A stretch of 64,000 nucleotides of DNA from Hymenobacter qilianensis (GCF_014489555.1 NZ_CP060784.1:3658001-3722000); one strand, 5' to 3'; shown: positions 28,361 through 39,000, counted from the stretch's first letter. Numbers and translations are program-made. Notes: a model not told the origin generated them from the letters alone.

Positions 28361-29779
28361 TTGATCCGTACCATCCAAAAGCTGAAGCTGATAGGCGCCG
28401 ACTTCGGTGCGGCCCTCCTGGCCTGGATATGTTTTTTTCTGCTGCGCAAATACCTGCTCAGCGAGATCAATGAAGGCTACGTTTTCACCGAAAGCGTGAT
28501 GTTTTCGCTCACGGGTTCGGCTGTTGTCATCGCTTCCTTCTGGCTGGTTCTCTATGCGCTGATTGGGGAGTATCGCGATATTTTTCGCAAATCCCGTCTG
28601 GCCGAAATCATTGGGCTGGCGCGCGTGTCAGTAATTGGGGCGATTGTGATTTTCTTCGCTTTTCTGCTCGATGACGAAGGCGTAAGCAGCTATCAGCTTT
28701 ACTACAAAACGATTTCGGCGTACTTCCTGCTGCATTTCTTTATCACGGCGGTGCTGCGTACCTGGGCCGTGAGCAGCATACAGAAGCTGGTGCGCGGTGG
28801 CGTGATTTCGTTTAATACGCTGTTGGTTGGCTCCAATTCTCTGGCCCACGATACCTACCACGAACTGGTGCGCACGAGTCGGCATCTGGGCCTCAAACTC
28901 GTCGGGTTTACGCCCGTGGGCGACACTATCGATGACGCTCTGGCTGAAGCCCTGCCGCGCTGCGACGGCTACCAGCGCCTGCCGACCCTCATTCGCACGC
29001 TGGACATCGAGCAAGTAGTAATCGCGATTGAGCCCAGCGAGCACCGCATGATTCAGGAGCTGCTTGCGCTGCTGGAAGGCACCACTGCCCGCGTAAGCGT
29101 GCTGCCCGACCTCTACCAGATGCTGCTGGGCTCGGTGAAGGTTAACCACCTGTTTGGCACGCCGCTCATCGAGATAAAGCAGGATTTGCTGCCGCTGTGG
29201 CAAAAGATTCTGAAGCGCCTGATCGATGTACTGGGCTCGGGCTCGTTTTTGCTGCTGGGCTGGCCGGTGTATGCCTTTACGGCCGTCATGGTTAAGATGT
29301 CCTCGCCGGGGCCGATATTCTACGCACAGGAGCGCATCGGACGGCACGGCGTGCCCTTCCGAATCTATAAGTTTCGCTCTATGTACGTCGACGCCGAGGA
29401 CTGCGGCCCCGCCCTCAGCTCCGACCGCGACCCGCGCATCACACCCTGGGGCCGCTTTATGCGTAAGGTCCGCCTCGACGAGCTGCCTCAGTTCTGGAAC
29501 GTGATCAAGGGCGATATGAGCATTGTGGGCCCGCGCCCGGAGCGGCAGTTTTTTATTAATCAGATCACCAAAATTGCCCCCCACTACCGCCACCTGCACC
29601 GCGTGCGTCCCGGCCTCACGTCGCTGGGCCAGGTGAAGTACGGCTACGCCGAAACCGTTCCGCAGATGGTCGAGCGCCTCAAATTCGACATTCTTTATAT
29701 CGAGAATATGAGTTTGGCCATGGACTTTCGTGTGCTTCTCTACACGCTCAAAATCATTATTCAGGGCCGGGGTAAATAG
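28361..29779 (+). CDS. Polyprenyl-phosphate sugar-1-phosphate transferase (WbaP/WcaJ type)
   Basis: 472 residues with a TTG start (no upstream ATG before the in-frame stop at 28334). It starts polysaccharide synthesis by moving a sugar phosphate to undecaprenyl phosphate in the inner membrane. The N-terminus has four or five membrane helices, followed by a Rossmann-like CoA-binding_3 domain (NTLLVGSNSLAHDTYHELV). The catalytic C-terminus has a membrane re-entrant helix, then SPGPIFYAQERIGRHGVPFR, KFRSMYVDAE, RKVRLDELPQFWNVIKGDMS and VGPRPERQFF. No glycosyltransferase cluster is adjacent, so the glycan product is unknown. Confidence 0.93.
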   Translation: MIRTIQKLKLIGADFGAALLAWICFFLLRKYLLSEINEGYVFTESVMFSLTGSAVVIASFWLVLYALIGEYRDIFRKSRLAEIIGLARVSVIGAIVIFFAFLLDDEGVSSYQLYYKTISAYFLLHFFITAVLRTWAVSSIQKLVRGGVISFNTLLVGSNSLAHDTYHELVRTSRHLGLKLVGFTPVGDTIDDALAEALPRCDGYQRLPTLIRTLDIEQVVIAIEPSEHRMIQELLALLEGTTARVSVLPDLYQMLLGSVKVNHLFGTPLIEIKQDLLPLWQKILKRLIDVLGSGSFLLLGWPVYAFTAVMVKMSSPGPIFYAQERIGRHGVPFRIYKFRSMYVDAEDCGPALSSDRDPRITPWGRFMRKVRLDELPQFWNVIKGDMSIVGPRPERQFFINQITKIAPHYRHLHRVRPGLTSLGQVKYGYAETVPQMVERLKFDILYIENMSLAMDFRVLLYTLKIIIQGRGK

Positions 29780-29826
29780 TGATTGTATTACCCTTGTTTA
29801 AAGGTCGGCACAGCCAATATGCGTCT

Positions 29827-31128
29827 CTACAAAACTTCATTTTGCGGCGCAACCGGCTCTACTGGTAGGTTGGGCAGGGATGGATTGTACTGCTCAATTG
29901 CTTCCTCTACCGTCGATACGGTAGTATGACCGCTCAGCATGCGCTCGGCCTGGGCGTGGTCGAGGGCACCTTCGTTGTGCGCCAGGAAAATGGTGGCCAC
30001 CCCGTTGCCGATGAAGTTGGTAATGGAGCGCGCCTCCGACATAAAACGGTCGACGCCCAGCAGCAAAGCTAGGCCTTCTACCGGAATCACCTTGATAGCG
30101 GTGAGCGTGCTGGCCAGCACCACAAACCCCGAACCCGTGACGCCGGCCGCGCCTTTACTCGTCACCATCAGGATGCCGATTACCGTCAGAATTTGCCCCC
30201 CGGTCAGCGTAATGTTGTATACCTGCGCCAGAAACAGCGTGGCCAGCGACAGGTAAATGGTGGTGCCATCGAGGTTGAACGAGTAGCCCGCCGGCACTAC
30301 CAACCCCACTACCGGTTTGGCGCAGCCCATGCGTTCCAGCTTCTCCATCAAGCCCGGTAAGCCGGCCTCCGAGGAGGAAGTGCCCAGCACAATCAGCAGC
30401 TCCTCTTTGATGTAGCCCAGAAACGACAGCAGCTTCAGGCGGCAATAGCGCAAAATGCCCCCCAGCACCAGAAAAACAAACAGGGCCATGGTGATGTACA
30501 CGGTCGCCATGAGCTTGCCCAGCGGAATAAGCGTCTCGACGCCGTACTTGCCAATGGTGAACGCCATGCCGCCAAACGCCCCAATGGGCGCAAAGCGCAT
30601 CACCCAGTGCAGCCCCAGAAACACGTAGCGCGAAGCCCTCGTTAGCCGGTCGATGATGGGCTGGCGCCGGGCGTAGCGACTCAGAAAAATGCCCCCCACA
30701 ATGGAAAGAAGCAGAACCTGGAGCGTCAGGTTGTCGGCCAGAAACTGAAGCCAGGAAAATTCGCCCGCTTTCTGCGTGTACTGGTTAATGCTCGCGCCAT
30801 CGGCGCTCTGAGGCACTACGCCCGCGCCCGGCTGAATGAGGTAAGCTACGCCAATGCCAATGAGCAGGGCCAGCGTAGTCACGACCTCGAAGTAAATCAG
30901 CGCCTTGCCGCCAATCCGGCCTACCTTCTTCAAATCACCCATGCTGCTGATGCCCAGCGTGATAGTGAGGAAGATTATAGGGTTGATGAAGAGCTTAACG
31001 ACGTTGATAAAAGCCTTCCCCAGCACATCCATCTTCACGGCCGTATCAGGCGCAAAGTGCCCCAGCAACGCCCCGGCTATAATGGCGGTCAGCACCCAGA
31101 AAGTGAGGTTGGTGACGATTTTTTTCAT
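29827..31128 (-). CDS. Dicarboxylate/amino acid:cation symporter (DAACS)
   Basis: 433 residues, typical of the GltP/DctA family, with eight membrane helices and two re-entrant loops. Signatures are GTSSSEAGLPGLMEKLERMG (HP1 serine-rich loop), VVPAGYSFNLDGTTIYLSL (helix 7, NLDGT as in DctA) and TSKGAAGVTGSGFVVLASTL (HP2). It imports C4-dicarboxylates or glutamate/aspartate with H+ or Na+. It is single and has its own upstream region. Four GCCCCCC motif copies fall within the gene. Confidence 0.93.
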   Translation of the reverse strand: MKKIVTNLTFWVLTAIIAGALLGHFAPDTAVKMDVLGKAFINVVKLFINPIIFLTITLGISSMGDLKKVGRIGGKALIYFEVVTTLALLIGIGVAYLIQPGAGVVPQSADGASINQYTQKAGEFSWLQFLADNLTLQVLLLSIVGGIFLSRYARRQPIIDRLTRASRYVFLGLHWVMRFAPIGAFGGMAFTIGKYGVETLIPLGKLMATVYITMALFVFLVLGGILRYCRLKLLSFLGYIKEELLIVLGTSSSEAGLPGLMEKLERMGCAKPVVGLVVPAGYSFNLDGTTIYLSLATLFLAQVYNITLTGGQILTVIGILMVTSKGAAGVTGSGFVVLASTLTAIKVIPVEGLALLLGVDRFMSEARSITNFIGNGVATIFLAHNEGALDHAQAERMLSGHTTVSTVEEAIEQYNPSLPNLPVEPVAPQNEVL

Positions 31129-31334
31129 GAAATCAACCTGTAGTAGAAGTAAGGACAGAAGGCGGGCGCGGCTGTGGAGTGTAACTATACCTACTTGCCC
31201 CTCGTCAGGTTAAGCAGCACCACAATAGTCGGCATAAAGAAGCTGCTCAGTATGCTGCCTTTTATTCAGCAGAAATCTTTTTCTGGCCTTATGTTGTTTC
31301 ATGCGCTTATCGATAGTCACAGTTTCAGCAGGCG

Positions 31335-31342
31335 TACATTTG
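31335..31342 (+). promoter_or_regulatory. Probable -7 element (TACATTTG) for ribE
   Basis: Exact TAnnTTTG match 27 bp before the GTG start of riboflavin synthase, implying a very short leader with no room for an FMN riboswitch. Confidence 0.45.
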
Positions 31343-31368
31343 TACTCTAATAACCAGCGCAGCAACAC

Positions 31369-31959
31369 GTGTTTACAGGAATCATAGAATCGCTCGGCAC
31401 TATCACGGATGTGCAAACCGAAGGCACTAACCGCCATTTTACGGTGGCCACGCCCTTTGCCCACGAATTACAGATTGATCAAAGTGTCGCCCACGATGGC
31501 GTCTGCCTGACGGTGGTGGCCGTGGATGCGGCCGCTGGCACGCACACCGTAACCGCCATCGACGAAACGCTGCAAAAAACCAACCTGGGGAAGTGGCAGC
31601 CCGGCCGCCGCGTCAACTTAGAGCGGTGCCTATCGGCCAGCGGCCGCTTCGATGGCCACATCGTGCAGGGCCACGTCGACCTAACAGCTACCTGCGAAAG
31701 CGTAACCGACCAGAATGGCTCCTGGGTGTACCGCTTTCGCCACGAGCCCGGCCCTGGCCGCGTGACGGTGGAAAAGGGCTCCATCAGCATCAACGGCACC
31801 AGCCTCACCTGTTTCGACAGCACCGACGACGGTTTCAGCGTGGCCATCATTCCCTACACCTACGAGCACACCACCTTCCAGGACCTGCGCCCCGGCGACC
31901 TGGTAAATCTGGAGTTTGATATTGTAGGGAAGTACGTGGCCAAGCTACTAGGCAAGTAA
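31369..31959 (+). CDS. ribE: Riboflavin synthase, alpha subunit
   Basis: 196 residues from a GTG start, normal length. It dismutates two 6,7-dimethyl-8-ribityllumazine to riboflavin. The duplicated lumazine-binding barrel is visible: MFTGIIESLGTI ... VAHDGVCLTVVAVD ... VNLERCLSASGRFDGHIVQGHVD in repeat 1 and VEKGSISINGTSLTCFDS ... VNLEFDIVGKYVAKLLGK in repeat 2. Other rib genes are not adjacent. It is followed directly by a terminator shared with the convergent PAP2 gene. Confidence 0.97.
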   Translation: MFTGIIESLGTITDVQTEGTNRHFTVATPFAHELQIDQSVAHDGVCLTVVAVDAAAGTHTVTAIDETLQKTNLGKWQPGRRVNLERCLSASGRFDGHIVQGHVDLTATCESVTDQNGSWVYRFRHEPGPGRVTVEKGSISINGTSLTCFDSTDDGFSVAIIPYTYEHTTFQDLRPGDLVNLEFDIVGKYVAKLLGK

Positions 31960-31970
31960 ACTCGTCGGCC

Positions 31971-32014
31971 AAAAAAGCCCCCGGCAGGTATTTTCCTGGC
32001 TTGGGGGCTTTTTT
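31971..32014. terminator. Rho-independent terminator, bidirectional
   Basis: AAAAAAGCCCCC/GGGGGCTTTTTT plus an inner GGCAGG/CCTGGC stem, between the convergent ribE and PAP2 phosphatase genes; T-runs on both strands. Confidence 0.88.
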
Positions 32015-32016
32015 GT

Positions 32017-32598
32017 TTAAACGGCTGGCTCACTGTGCCACCACCGCCTTTCCCCAATTTTATACAGCTCGGCACAGCCCCAGGCGGCTAAGCAGCCCAG
32101 CAGGGTGCCGGCTGCTACATCGGAAGGATAATGCGCGCCTAGATAAATGCGGCTGTACGAGACAATTACGGCCCAAAGCAACACTACAATCTTGATCAGC
32201 CAAAATCGCTGCGGGAGCACCAGAATCAGAAAGACGGCCAGCGAAAAGGCGTTGGCCGCGTGCGAAGACAGAAACCCAAATTGCCCCCCACAGCCGTGCA
32301 CTAGGTTCAGCGTTTCCGATAAGTCGGGGTCGTGGCAGGGGCGAAGGCGAGCAAAAAAGGGTTTGAATATGCGGCTGGAAATTCCATCTGAAAGCAATAT
32401 GCTGAGCCCCAACATGGGCAGCAGCAATAAGGCGCGGCGCTTAAATAAATAGCCCAGCACAAGAGCCATTACAAAGTAGGCCGGAAACCACACGAAGCGG
32501 TCGGTGAAAAAGACCATCCACTTGTCCATCAAAGATGAGTGGCTGTCGTTTGCGGCTATCAGCAGCCAGCGGTCCAGGGCTTGAAGTCGTTCGATCAA
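32017..32598 (-). CDS. PAP2 family membrane phosphatase
   Basis: 193 residues with about five membrane helices. The three phosphatase motifs are KPFFARLRPCHD (K-x6-RP), FLSSHAANAFS (SH within a PSGH-like site) and SRIYLGAHYPSDV (SR-x5-H-x3-D). The family dephosphorylates lipid phosphates such as undecaprenyl pyrophosphate or phosphatidylglycerophosphate at the membrane. It follows hemF by 25 bp on the same strand and is likely co-transcribed. Confidence 0.92.
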   Translation of the reverse strand: MIERLQALDRWLLIAANDSHSSLMDKWMVFFTDRFVWFPAYFVMALVLGYLFKRRALLLLPMLGLSILLSDGISSRIFKPFFARLRPCHDPDLSETLNLVHGCGGQFGFLSSHAANAFSLAVFLILVLPQRFWLIKIVVLLWAVIVSYSRIYLGAHYPSDVAAGTLLGCLAAWGCAELYKIGERRWWHSEPAV

Positions 32599-32623
32599 TG
32601 AGAGCGTGAATAAGCGGGCAGAG

Positions 32624-33594
32624 TCAGGACTTGGGGGGCATTTCGGCCCATAATACGCCTTTGCGCAGCCAGGCCAGGGTGGCTGCCTCCGGCGAATGGG
32701 GCTCGGGTTGCTGGTCGTAATGCCACTCGCAGCGGGGCGGCAGGCTCATCAGAATGCTTTCGGTGCGCCCGCCCGTTTCCAGCCCAAATCGTGTGCCACG
32801 GTCGAAAGCCAGGTTGAACTCGGCGTAGCGCGACCGGCGCAGCATCTGCCAGCTTTCCTCTCGCGGGCCATACAGCAGGGGGGCATTCTGGCGCATCAGC
32901 TCTGTGTAGGTAGGGCCAAAAACGTCGCCTACTTCCTGCACAAAGGCAAAAAGCTTGTCAGCCGAACCATGCGGCCCCACGGTCAGGCGGTCGAAGAAAA
33001 TGCCCCCCACACCGCGGGTTTCCTGGCGGTGAGGCAAATAAAAGTAGTCGTCGGCCGTCGCGCGAAAGCGCGGGTAATACGTGGCGTCGTGCCGGTCGCA
33101 GGCAGTTCTCAGGGTTTGGTGAAACCAGCGGGCTTGCGCCTCATCCACATAAATCGGGGTCAGGTCGATGCCGCCGCCAAACCACGCCTCACCATTGCCG
33201 GCCTCAAAATAGCGCACGTTCATGTGGATAATGGGCACGCGCGGACTGCGCGGATGCATCACAACGGATACGCCCGTGGCGAAAAAACGCGGATCGGGCA
33301 TGAGCAGCACCTTGGCCGCCTGGGCGCTCATCTCGCCGTGCACGGCTGAGAAGCCCACGCCGCCCTTTTCTAGAATGGCCCCATTCTCCAGCACCCTTGA
33401 AACACCGCCGCCCCGCCGGGCCGCTCCCAGGAGTCGGTGCGAAAAGTAGCGCCACCGTCGGCCGCTTCCAGTTGGGCGCACAGACGCGTTTGAAACGCCC
33501 GCATCCAGTCCTCAACCGCAGTGCGTAGCGTGCCGGCCGGCGCAGCGGCAGCCGTAGTTTCTTCCATATTTTGGCTGTTTAGCATAGAACTCAT
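32624..33594 (-). CDS. hemF: Oxygen-dependent coproporphyrinogen III oxidase (frameshifted)
   Basis: About 323 residues after repair. It oxidatively decarboxylates coproporphyrinogen III to protoporphyrinogen IX with O2 in haem synthesis. Signatures are VLENGAILEKGGVGFSAVHG, VVMHPRSPRVPIIHMNVRYF, WFGGGIDLTPIYVDE and YAEFNLAFDRGTRFGLETGG. The break is at CCCC 33411-33414; one extra base makes the family's Gly-rich ERPGGGGVSRVLENG. The start is set to 33594 because an ATG at 33624 would overlap the family A palindrome. Strict O2 use fits an aerobic lifestyle. Confidence 0.93.
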
Positions 33595-33619
33595 ATCGGA
33601 TAAGCTGGCCAAATAGGTG

Positions 33620-33712
33620 GTCATGCAGAGCAGAGCGAAGCATCTCGCCCGCGGTCATCTGATTACTACTCCAGCATCAGCACGCGAGATGCTTCGCTCC
33701 GCTCTGCATGAC
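33620..33712. repeat. REP-like palindromic repeat, family A
   Basis: Arms at 33620-33648 and 33684-33712 match those at 18671-18763 with a single mismatch, around a 35-bp spacer of different sequence. It lies between the divergent hemF and E1 dehydrogenase genes. Confidence 0.85.
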
Positions 33713-33815
33713 AGTCTGACTAAGGTTAGGAGGATCAAAATTACGCAGAAAACCTGCCGCCTCACCAACTCTGCCCCCGATGCCGTAATTTCGCCTTCCC
33801 ACTTTCCCGCCGTTC

Positions 33816-36002
33816 ATGCTGAACTCGACCGCCCACTCGCCCGATACCGAATTTGCCCCCCACGCACCCGCTATAGCCGCCACCAATCCTACCCGCGAAA
33901 CGCTGCTGCGCGCCTACCGCCTCATGCGCACGGCCGACGAAATGGCGCGTCTTTACGAAGAAAACAAAGCCGTAACGGCCAAGTACGTGCACGCCACGGC
34001 CCGGGGCCACGAGGCCATTCAGCTGGCCGCCGCTTTCCACCTGCTGCCTACCGACTACGCCGCGCCTTACTACCGCGACGATGCCATGATGCTCGGCATG
34101 GGCATCACGCCCTACGAGCTCATGCTTCAGCTGATGGCCAAGCGCGACGACCCGTTCAGCGGCGGACGCACGTATTATTGCCATCCGTCTTTGCGCCGGG
34201 CTGGCTTCCCTACCATTCCTCACCAAAGCTCCGCCACCGGCATGCAGGCCATCCCGGCTACAGGTATGGCGCACGGAATCAAGTATTTGGAGGGTCAATT
34301 GGTAATTCGTAATGAAGAATTAAGAAGTAAAAATTCGCAGGATGGCGACTCGGCTTCAACAGTGCCAGCCTCAGCTACTAATTCAAAACCTCTGGTTTTG
34401 TGCTCCATTGGTGACGGCGCCATGACGGAGGGGGAAGTGTCGGAGGCGCTGCAAATGGCCGTTTTGCATCAGTTGCCCATTATTTATCTGGTGCAGGACA
34501 ACGACTGGGGCATTTCGGCTACCGGGCGGGAGATGCGCGCTATGGATGCATACGAGTTTGCGGCCGGCTTTAAAGGACTGCACCGCCTGCGCGTGGATGG
34601 CGCTGATTTTTCGGCATCGTATTCGGTTATGAGTGAGGCGTTTGCTTACGTTCGCCACACCCGAGGCCCGGTGTTGGTACACGCCAAATGCCCGCTGCTG
34701 GGCCACCACACCAGCGGCGTGCGCCGCGAGTGGTACCGTGGCGACAACCTGGCCCAGCACACCCCCCAGGATCCATTGCCCCGCCTGCATCAGCAGCTGC
34801 TTCTGCGCAGCTTCACCAAACGAGAGCTGGAGCAGGCGGCCACCGAAGCCGCCGCCCTTGTGCGCGCCGATTATGAGCGTGCTCTCCTCGCGCCCTCGCC
34901 CGACCCCGCCACCTTCGCCGACCACGAATTTGCCCCCCAGGCCGTGACCGAGGAAGCCGGCGAACGCACACCCGCCGGCGCCGACAAAGTGCTGATGGTA
35001 GATGCCGCCCTGCACGCCGTGGATGATATTCTGCGTGAGTTTCCCGAGGCGCTTTTCTACGGGCAGGACGTAGGCGGCGAGCTGGGGGGCGTTTTTCGCG
35101 AAGCCGCGCTGCTGGCCAAGAAATACGGCGATGCGCGCGTGTTCAATACCCCGATTCAGGAGGCTTACATCGTGGGCAGCACGGCCGGCATGAGCGCCGT
35201 GGGGGCGAAGGCTATTGTCGAGATTCAGTTTGCCGACTATATCTGGCCGGCCCTCAATCAGCTGGTGGAAGAGCTGTCGAAGTCGTGTTACCTGTCGAAT
35301 GGGCAGTTTCCGGTGCAGGCGCTTATTCGGGTGCCCATTGGCGCTTACGGCGGGGGCGGACCTTACCATTCGGGCTCTATTGAGAGCACGTTGCTTACTA
35401 TTCGGGGCATTAAAGTGGTATACCCGAGCAACGCGGCCGATATGAAAGGCTTACTGCGCGCCGCTTTTCTCGACCCCAATCCGGTGGTGCTGCTGGAGCA
35501 TAAAGGTCTGTATTGGAGCAAAGTACCCGGCACCGAAGACGCCAAAACCATCGAGCCGGCCGCGGGCTACGTGCTGCCTTTAGGCAAAGCCGCCATTGCC
35601 CAAGCCGCCGACGCTGAGCAGCTTCGCCGCGGCAATACCTGCGTGGTGGTTACCTACGGCATGGGCGTGCATTGGGCCAAAACGGCTAGCCGGCAGTTCC
35701 CCGGACAGGTGGAAGTGCTGGACCTGCGTACCCTGAACCCGTTGGATTTTGAAGCCGTACAGGCCGCCGTCGTACGCCACAGTAAAGTGCTGGTGCTCAC
35801 CGAAGAGCCGCTCATGAACTCTTTTGCCGAGTCGTTGGCGGGTCGTATTCAGCGCACCTGCTTTCAGCAGCTCGATGCGCCCGTCTTTACGCTAGGCGCT
35901 GCTAATTTGCCCGCTATTGCGTTGAATGTGGATCTGGAGCGGCAGATGTTGCCTAGTTCCGCTAAGGTAGCCGTGGCCTTGCAGGAGCTATTGGAGTATT
36001 AA
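33816..36002 (+). CDS. 2-oxoacid dehydrogenase E1, fused alpha and beta subunits
   Basis: 728 residues. The alpha half (1-370) carries YRLMRTADEMARLYEENKAV, HATARGHEAIQLAAAFHLLP and the thiamine diphosphate motif CSIGDGAMTEGEVSEAL...QDNDWGIS. The beta half (about 390-728) has FPEALFYGQDVGGELGGVFR, VEIQFADYIWPALNQLVEEL, PIGAYGGGGPYHSGSIES and LLEHKGLYWSK. Fused E1 proteins in Bacteroidota are usually assigned to branched-chain 2-oxoacid or pyruvate dehydrogenase complexes; which one is not clear. E2 and E3 are not adjacent. An AT-rich in-frame insertion (34297-34337, LVIRNEELRSKNSQ) lies in a loop just before the GDG motif. Confidence 0.94.
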   Translation: MLNSTAHSPDTEFAPHAPAIAATNPTRETLLRAYRLMRTADEMARLYEENKAVTAKYVHATARGHEAIQLAAAFHLLPTDYAAPYYRDDAMMLGMGITPYELMLQLMAKRDDPFSGGRTYYCHPSLRRAGFPTIPHQSSATGMQAIPATGMAHGIKYLEGQLVIRNEELRSKNSQDGDSASTVPASATNSKPLVLCSIGDGAMTEGEVSEALQMAVLHQLPIIYLVQDNDWGISATGREMRAMDAYEFAAGFKGLHRLRVDGADFSASYSVMSEAFAYVRHTRGPVLVHAKCPLLGHHTSGVRREWYRGDNLAQHTPQDPLPRLHQQLLLRSFTKRELEQAATEAAALVRADYERALLAPSPDPATFADHEFAPQAVTEEAGERTPAGADKVLMVDAALHAVDDILREFPEALFYGQDVGGELGGVFREAALLAKKYGDARVFNTPIQEAYIVGSTAGMSAVGAKAIVEIQFADYIWPALNQLVEELSKSCYLSNGQFPVQALIRVPIGAYGGGGPYHSGSIESTLLTIRGIKVVYPSNAADMKGLLRAAFLDPNPVVLLEHKGLYWSKVPGTEDAKTIEPAAGYVLPLGKAAIAQAADAEQLRRGNTCVVVTYGMGVHWAKTASRQFPGQVEVLDLRTLNPLDFEAVQAAVVRHSKVLVLTEEPLMNSFAESLAGRIQRTCFQQLDAPVFTLGAANLPAIALNVDLERQMLPSSAKVAVALQELLEY
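34297..34337. repeat. AT-rich in-frame insertion (VIRNEEL-type interspersed repeat)
   Basis: TTGGTAATTCGTAATGAAGA and the following bases, through AAGAAGTAAAAATTC, contrast sharply with the GC-rich E1 gene. They encode LVIRNEELRSKNS in frame. The sequence resembles the short GTAATTCGTAAT/AATTAAGAATTAAGAA repeats scattered in many bacterial genomes; that link is from memory and unproven here. Confidence 0.5.
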
Positions 36003-36030
36003 GGGTGCCCTTTATATGAAGAGTTAGCTT

Positions 36031-36067
36031 AAAAAAGCCCCCAGACGAGTTCTGGGGGCTTTTTTTT
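36031..36067. terminator. Rho-independent terminator, bidirectional
   Basis: AAAAAAGCCCCCAGA/TCTGGGGGCTTTTTTT hairpin between the convergent E1 gene and T9SS cargo gene. Confidence 0.9.
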
Positions 36068-36079
36068 GTTTGCCAACGG

Positions 36080-39000
36080 CTAATTCTTAACCAGCTTCAG
36101 TAGTTGATGGAAATTGCGGTTCGCAACCCGAATCATATAAGTGCCCACCGGATAAGTTGCTGTAGTTAAGCGGAAAGGAGCGCCACCGGCCGCCTCGAAG
36201 CGAGCGAGCATTCGTCCGTCGGCCCCATGAATCTCGATGGTATAGCTTACCTGTGGCAATCCCGACAGATCAATGGTAGTGTACTCATTGGCAGGATTGG
36301 GGTAAAGGGTAAGCAGCGCGGCGGGCTGGGTGATGAAGGTAACGGGCTTCACCTCGCTCAGCGTTACTTTATCATCCGTATCTACCTGGCGCAGACGATA
36401 ATATACCGTGCCGGGCGTGGCTCCCACGTTTTTGTCGCGGAAATCATAGGCCTGGCGCTGGGTGGTAGTGCCGCTGCCCAGCCGCTGCCCGATCACTGTA
36501 AATTCCTGCCCGTCGAGGGAGCGCTCAACGTCAAAGCGTGCATTGGTTTGCTCCTGAGCCGTGGCCCAGGAAAGAAGTGCATCGCGCCCGGCAGCATGGG
36601 CCTGAAAGTCGATAAGTACCACGGGCAGAGGTGCTGGTGCTGCCGGCGCTGGGCCTTTCTCGGGCGCTGCAATCTTCACTGGCTGAGGCACAAAGCGGAA
36701 ATCGGCATCCGCCTGGGCTGGGTCGCGGCGGGGAGCTTTAGAGGGCGTTCCACCATAGGCAGCGTCAAAAATATCAACTAGGCCATTGGCGTTGTCGTCG
36801 TGGTAATGCGCGTTGCCCGGATCGAGGAAGTTGGGAATCTCATCGCCGTCCGCATCTTCCAGCCATGCCGGAGCATTGCCAACGGCCGCATAATAGGCTG
36901 CTTTGCTTGGGTTAGCAGCGGCGAATTTTGCCCCCCGAGCTAGCAAATCGTCAAGGCTGCTGTTGTTATGGTTGTCATCAAAGCCTTCCTCCCAATCAGC
37001 CAACGCATCATTGTCAGCGTTCAAGTCGAGCAGGTCGGCTACGTTGTCAAGGTCGCTGTCTGCAAGGGTAGCGGCGCTTATTTCGGTGCCAGCTACGGCT
37101 GCTTTTCCTGTAGCCGCATCAATGCCGGGGGCTGAATCATAGGCGTTGTCCAGGCCGTCGTGGTCGAAGTCCAGACCCGAAGGCGCGCGGTAAGCGGCTG
37201 TGGTTTGGGCTTCGCGGTTATCCAGAATCCCATCGTTGTCGGAGTCCAGATCGAGCATGTTGCGTACGCCATCGTTGTCAGCGTCGGCATTGGCAAAAAT
37301 CGTCTGGCGGCTACCTGCGCTGAGCTGGGCAGCTACTGGCATTCCATGCACATCAACGGCTCCGCCAATGCGGCCAGCGCCCGGCTGATACTGAGCGGGC
37401 TGGGCGTAGTTATTAGCCTCCAACGCATCTGTGATGCCGTCGCCATCCGAGTCCGCATCCTGATGGTTGGGGGTGCCGTCCAGGTCCAGGTCAAAGAGGT
37501 CGTTTATGCCATCACCATTCACATCGCGAAAGCCCCCCACGCCGGGCACCATGAAGGAGCCAGCCAGATAGCGCGGCGTGCCATTCACCAGCACATCGGG
37601 GTCGATGCCAAAGCTTTCCGCTAAGTCCGTGAGGCCGTCGTTGTCGTCGTCAATATCGGCCAGATCATCTACGCCATCCTGGTCAAAATCGCAGCTGTAG
37701 GCATAGGTATAAATCGATTCGCTGGGGGCCGAAATAAAGCCGTAGGTCCAAGTGTTTATCGTGTAGTCGTTGCCGGCTTCGTTGCTGTCGTCGCCCCAGC
37801 GGTGCACTCCCTGATAGGCGGCTGTGCTGGAAATAACACCATCAGTGCGCACGCTGGCCATGTCAGGAGCGGGGCGGGTTTCGGGGAAAAACTGCGGTTT
37901 GGCCGCCGTAAGCCGCGAGTCGTCCCAATAAAGGCGGTCGTAGTACGTATTGCCCCCACCGATGGGCGGATATTCTGCACCCGCAGCCCACTCGAATTGC
38001 CCTCCACATCATACACAGGGAAGTTTACGGGCGCTCCCTGGCTCGTGAAGGAAAGCTTAATGGGCAAGCCGGCGGCTACTAGCTTGCCCGCCCGGTCAAG
38101 TCCATTCCATACCAGTGTGTTGGCTCCGGGCACCACCGCTTGCTCCAACAGCACGTCGTCGCCATCCTGTACGCCGTTGCTATTTAGGTCAATCAGAATA
38201 GCCACAGTGCCCGTTTCGTCGGAAACGGTGGTAAAGGCTACCTTGCCAAGGCCGCCTTCGCAGAAACCGCGCTGAGAGGTGACAAAGCGCGGCGCAGGTG
38301 CGCTGGGCCACAACTCTTTATCAGGATTGTTGACGAAGTTCGGGTACTCAGGATAGCCTGTATTGCCTGCCTGGCTGCGGCGCCGCTCCGCGAATGTAGT
38401 GCCGGTAGCCGCGCTGGATCGGGAGCCATTGGCGTTCGAAACAAAGTAAAACACGAGTGGCCGAATCCCGGCCAGCTCAATCTGCTTCACGTAGTACTGG
38501 CCCCGGTGCTGGGGGCTCTCTATCAAAGGGAAAAGGGCGAAGTTGGCCGACAGCCGGTTCTCATAGCCCGTGCCGCCCGACGTAGTGGTAGTAAACGACC
38601 ATAGCTTGCTGAACAAACGCCCTGGCTTTTCCTGCCCGGCGGCGTCACGCACGGTAAAGTCCCAGAAGTCGTACTCCGAGCGCACGGCGCTCATAAAGTT
38701 GGGGTTGCGGGCACCTAAGTCATTGAATCCCGGCTGAGTGCCTTTGTTGGTAAACTCACCTTCCTGGGTGAACTCCACGTAGAAATCGTGGGTGGCACCG
38801 GTGGTATTCGTGTACGTCAGGGGCTCGTAGCCGCCGTCGCCGGCCGCGGCTGATGGCCCTATCTCGTGCTGAGCGGTGTTGGCAATTACGCCCGCCTGAT
38901 TGGTCAGCAAGCCCGCCTGGCTTAGGGTGGCCGGGTCACGCAGCAGCTTGTTTTGGCTGACGATAGTGCCCGCGCCGGCTCCGTAGCGGAGAGTAAGCAA

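Noticed and set aside
28231..28473. 80-residue frame before the sugar transferase
   Set aside because: It overlaps the true TTG start in another frame and has no domain; it runs through the probable promoter.
31130..31368. FMN riboswitch before ribE
   Set aside because: No RFN-like conserved segments; the likely -7 box leaves only a short leader.
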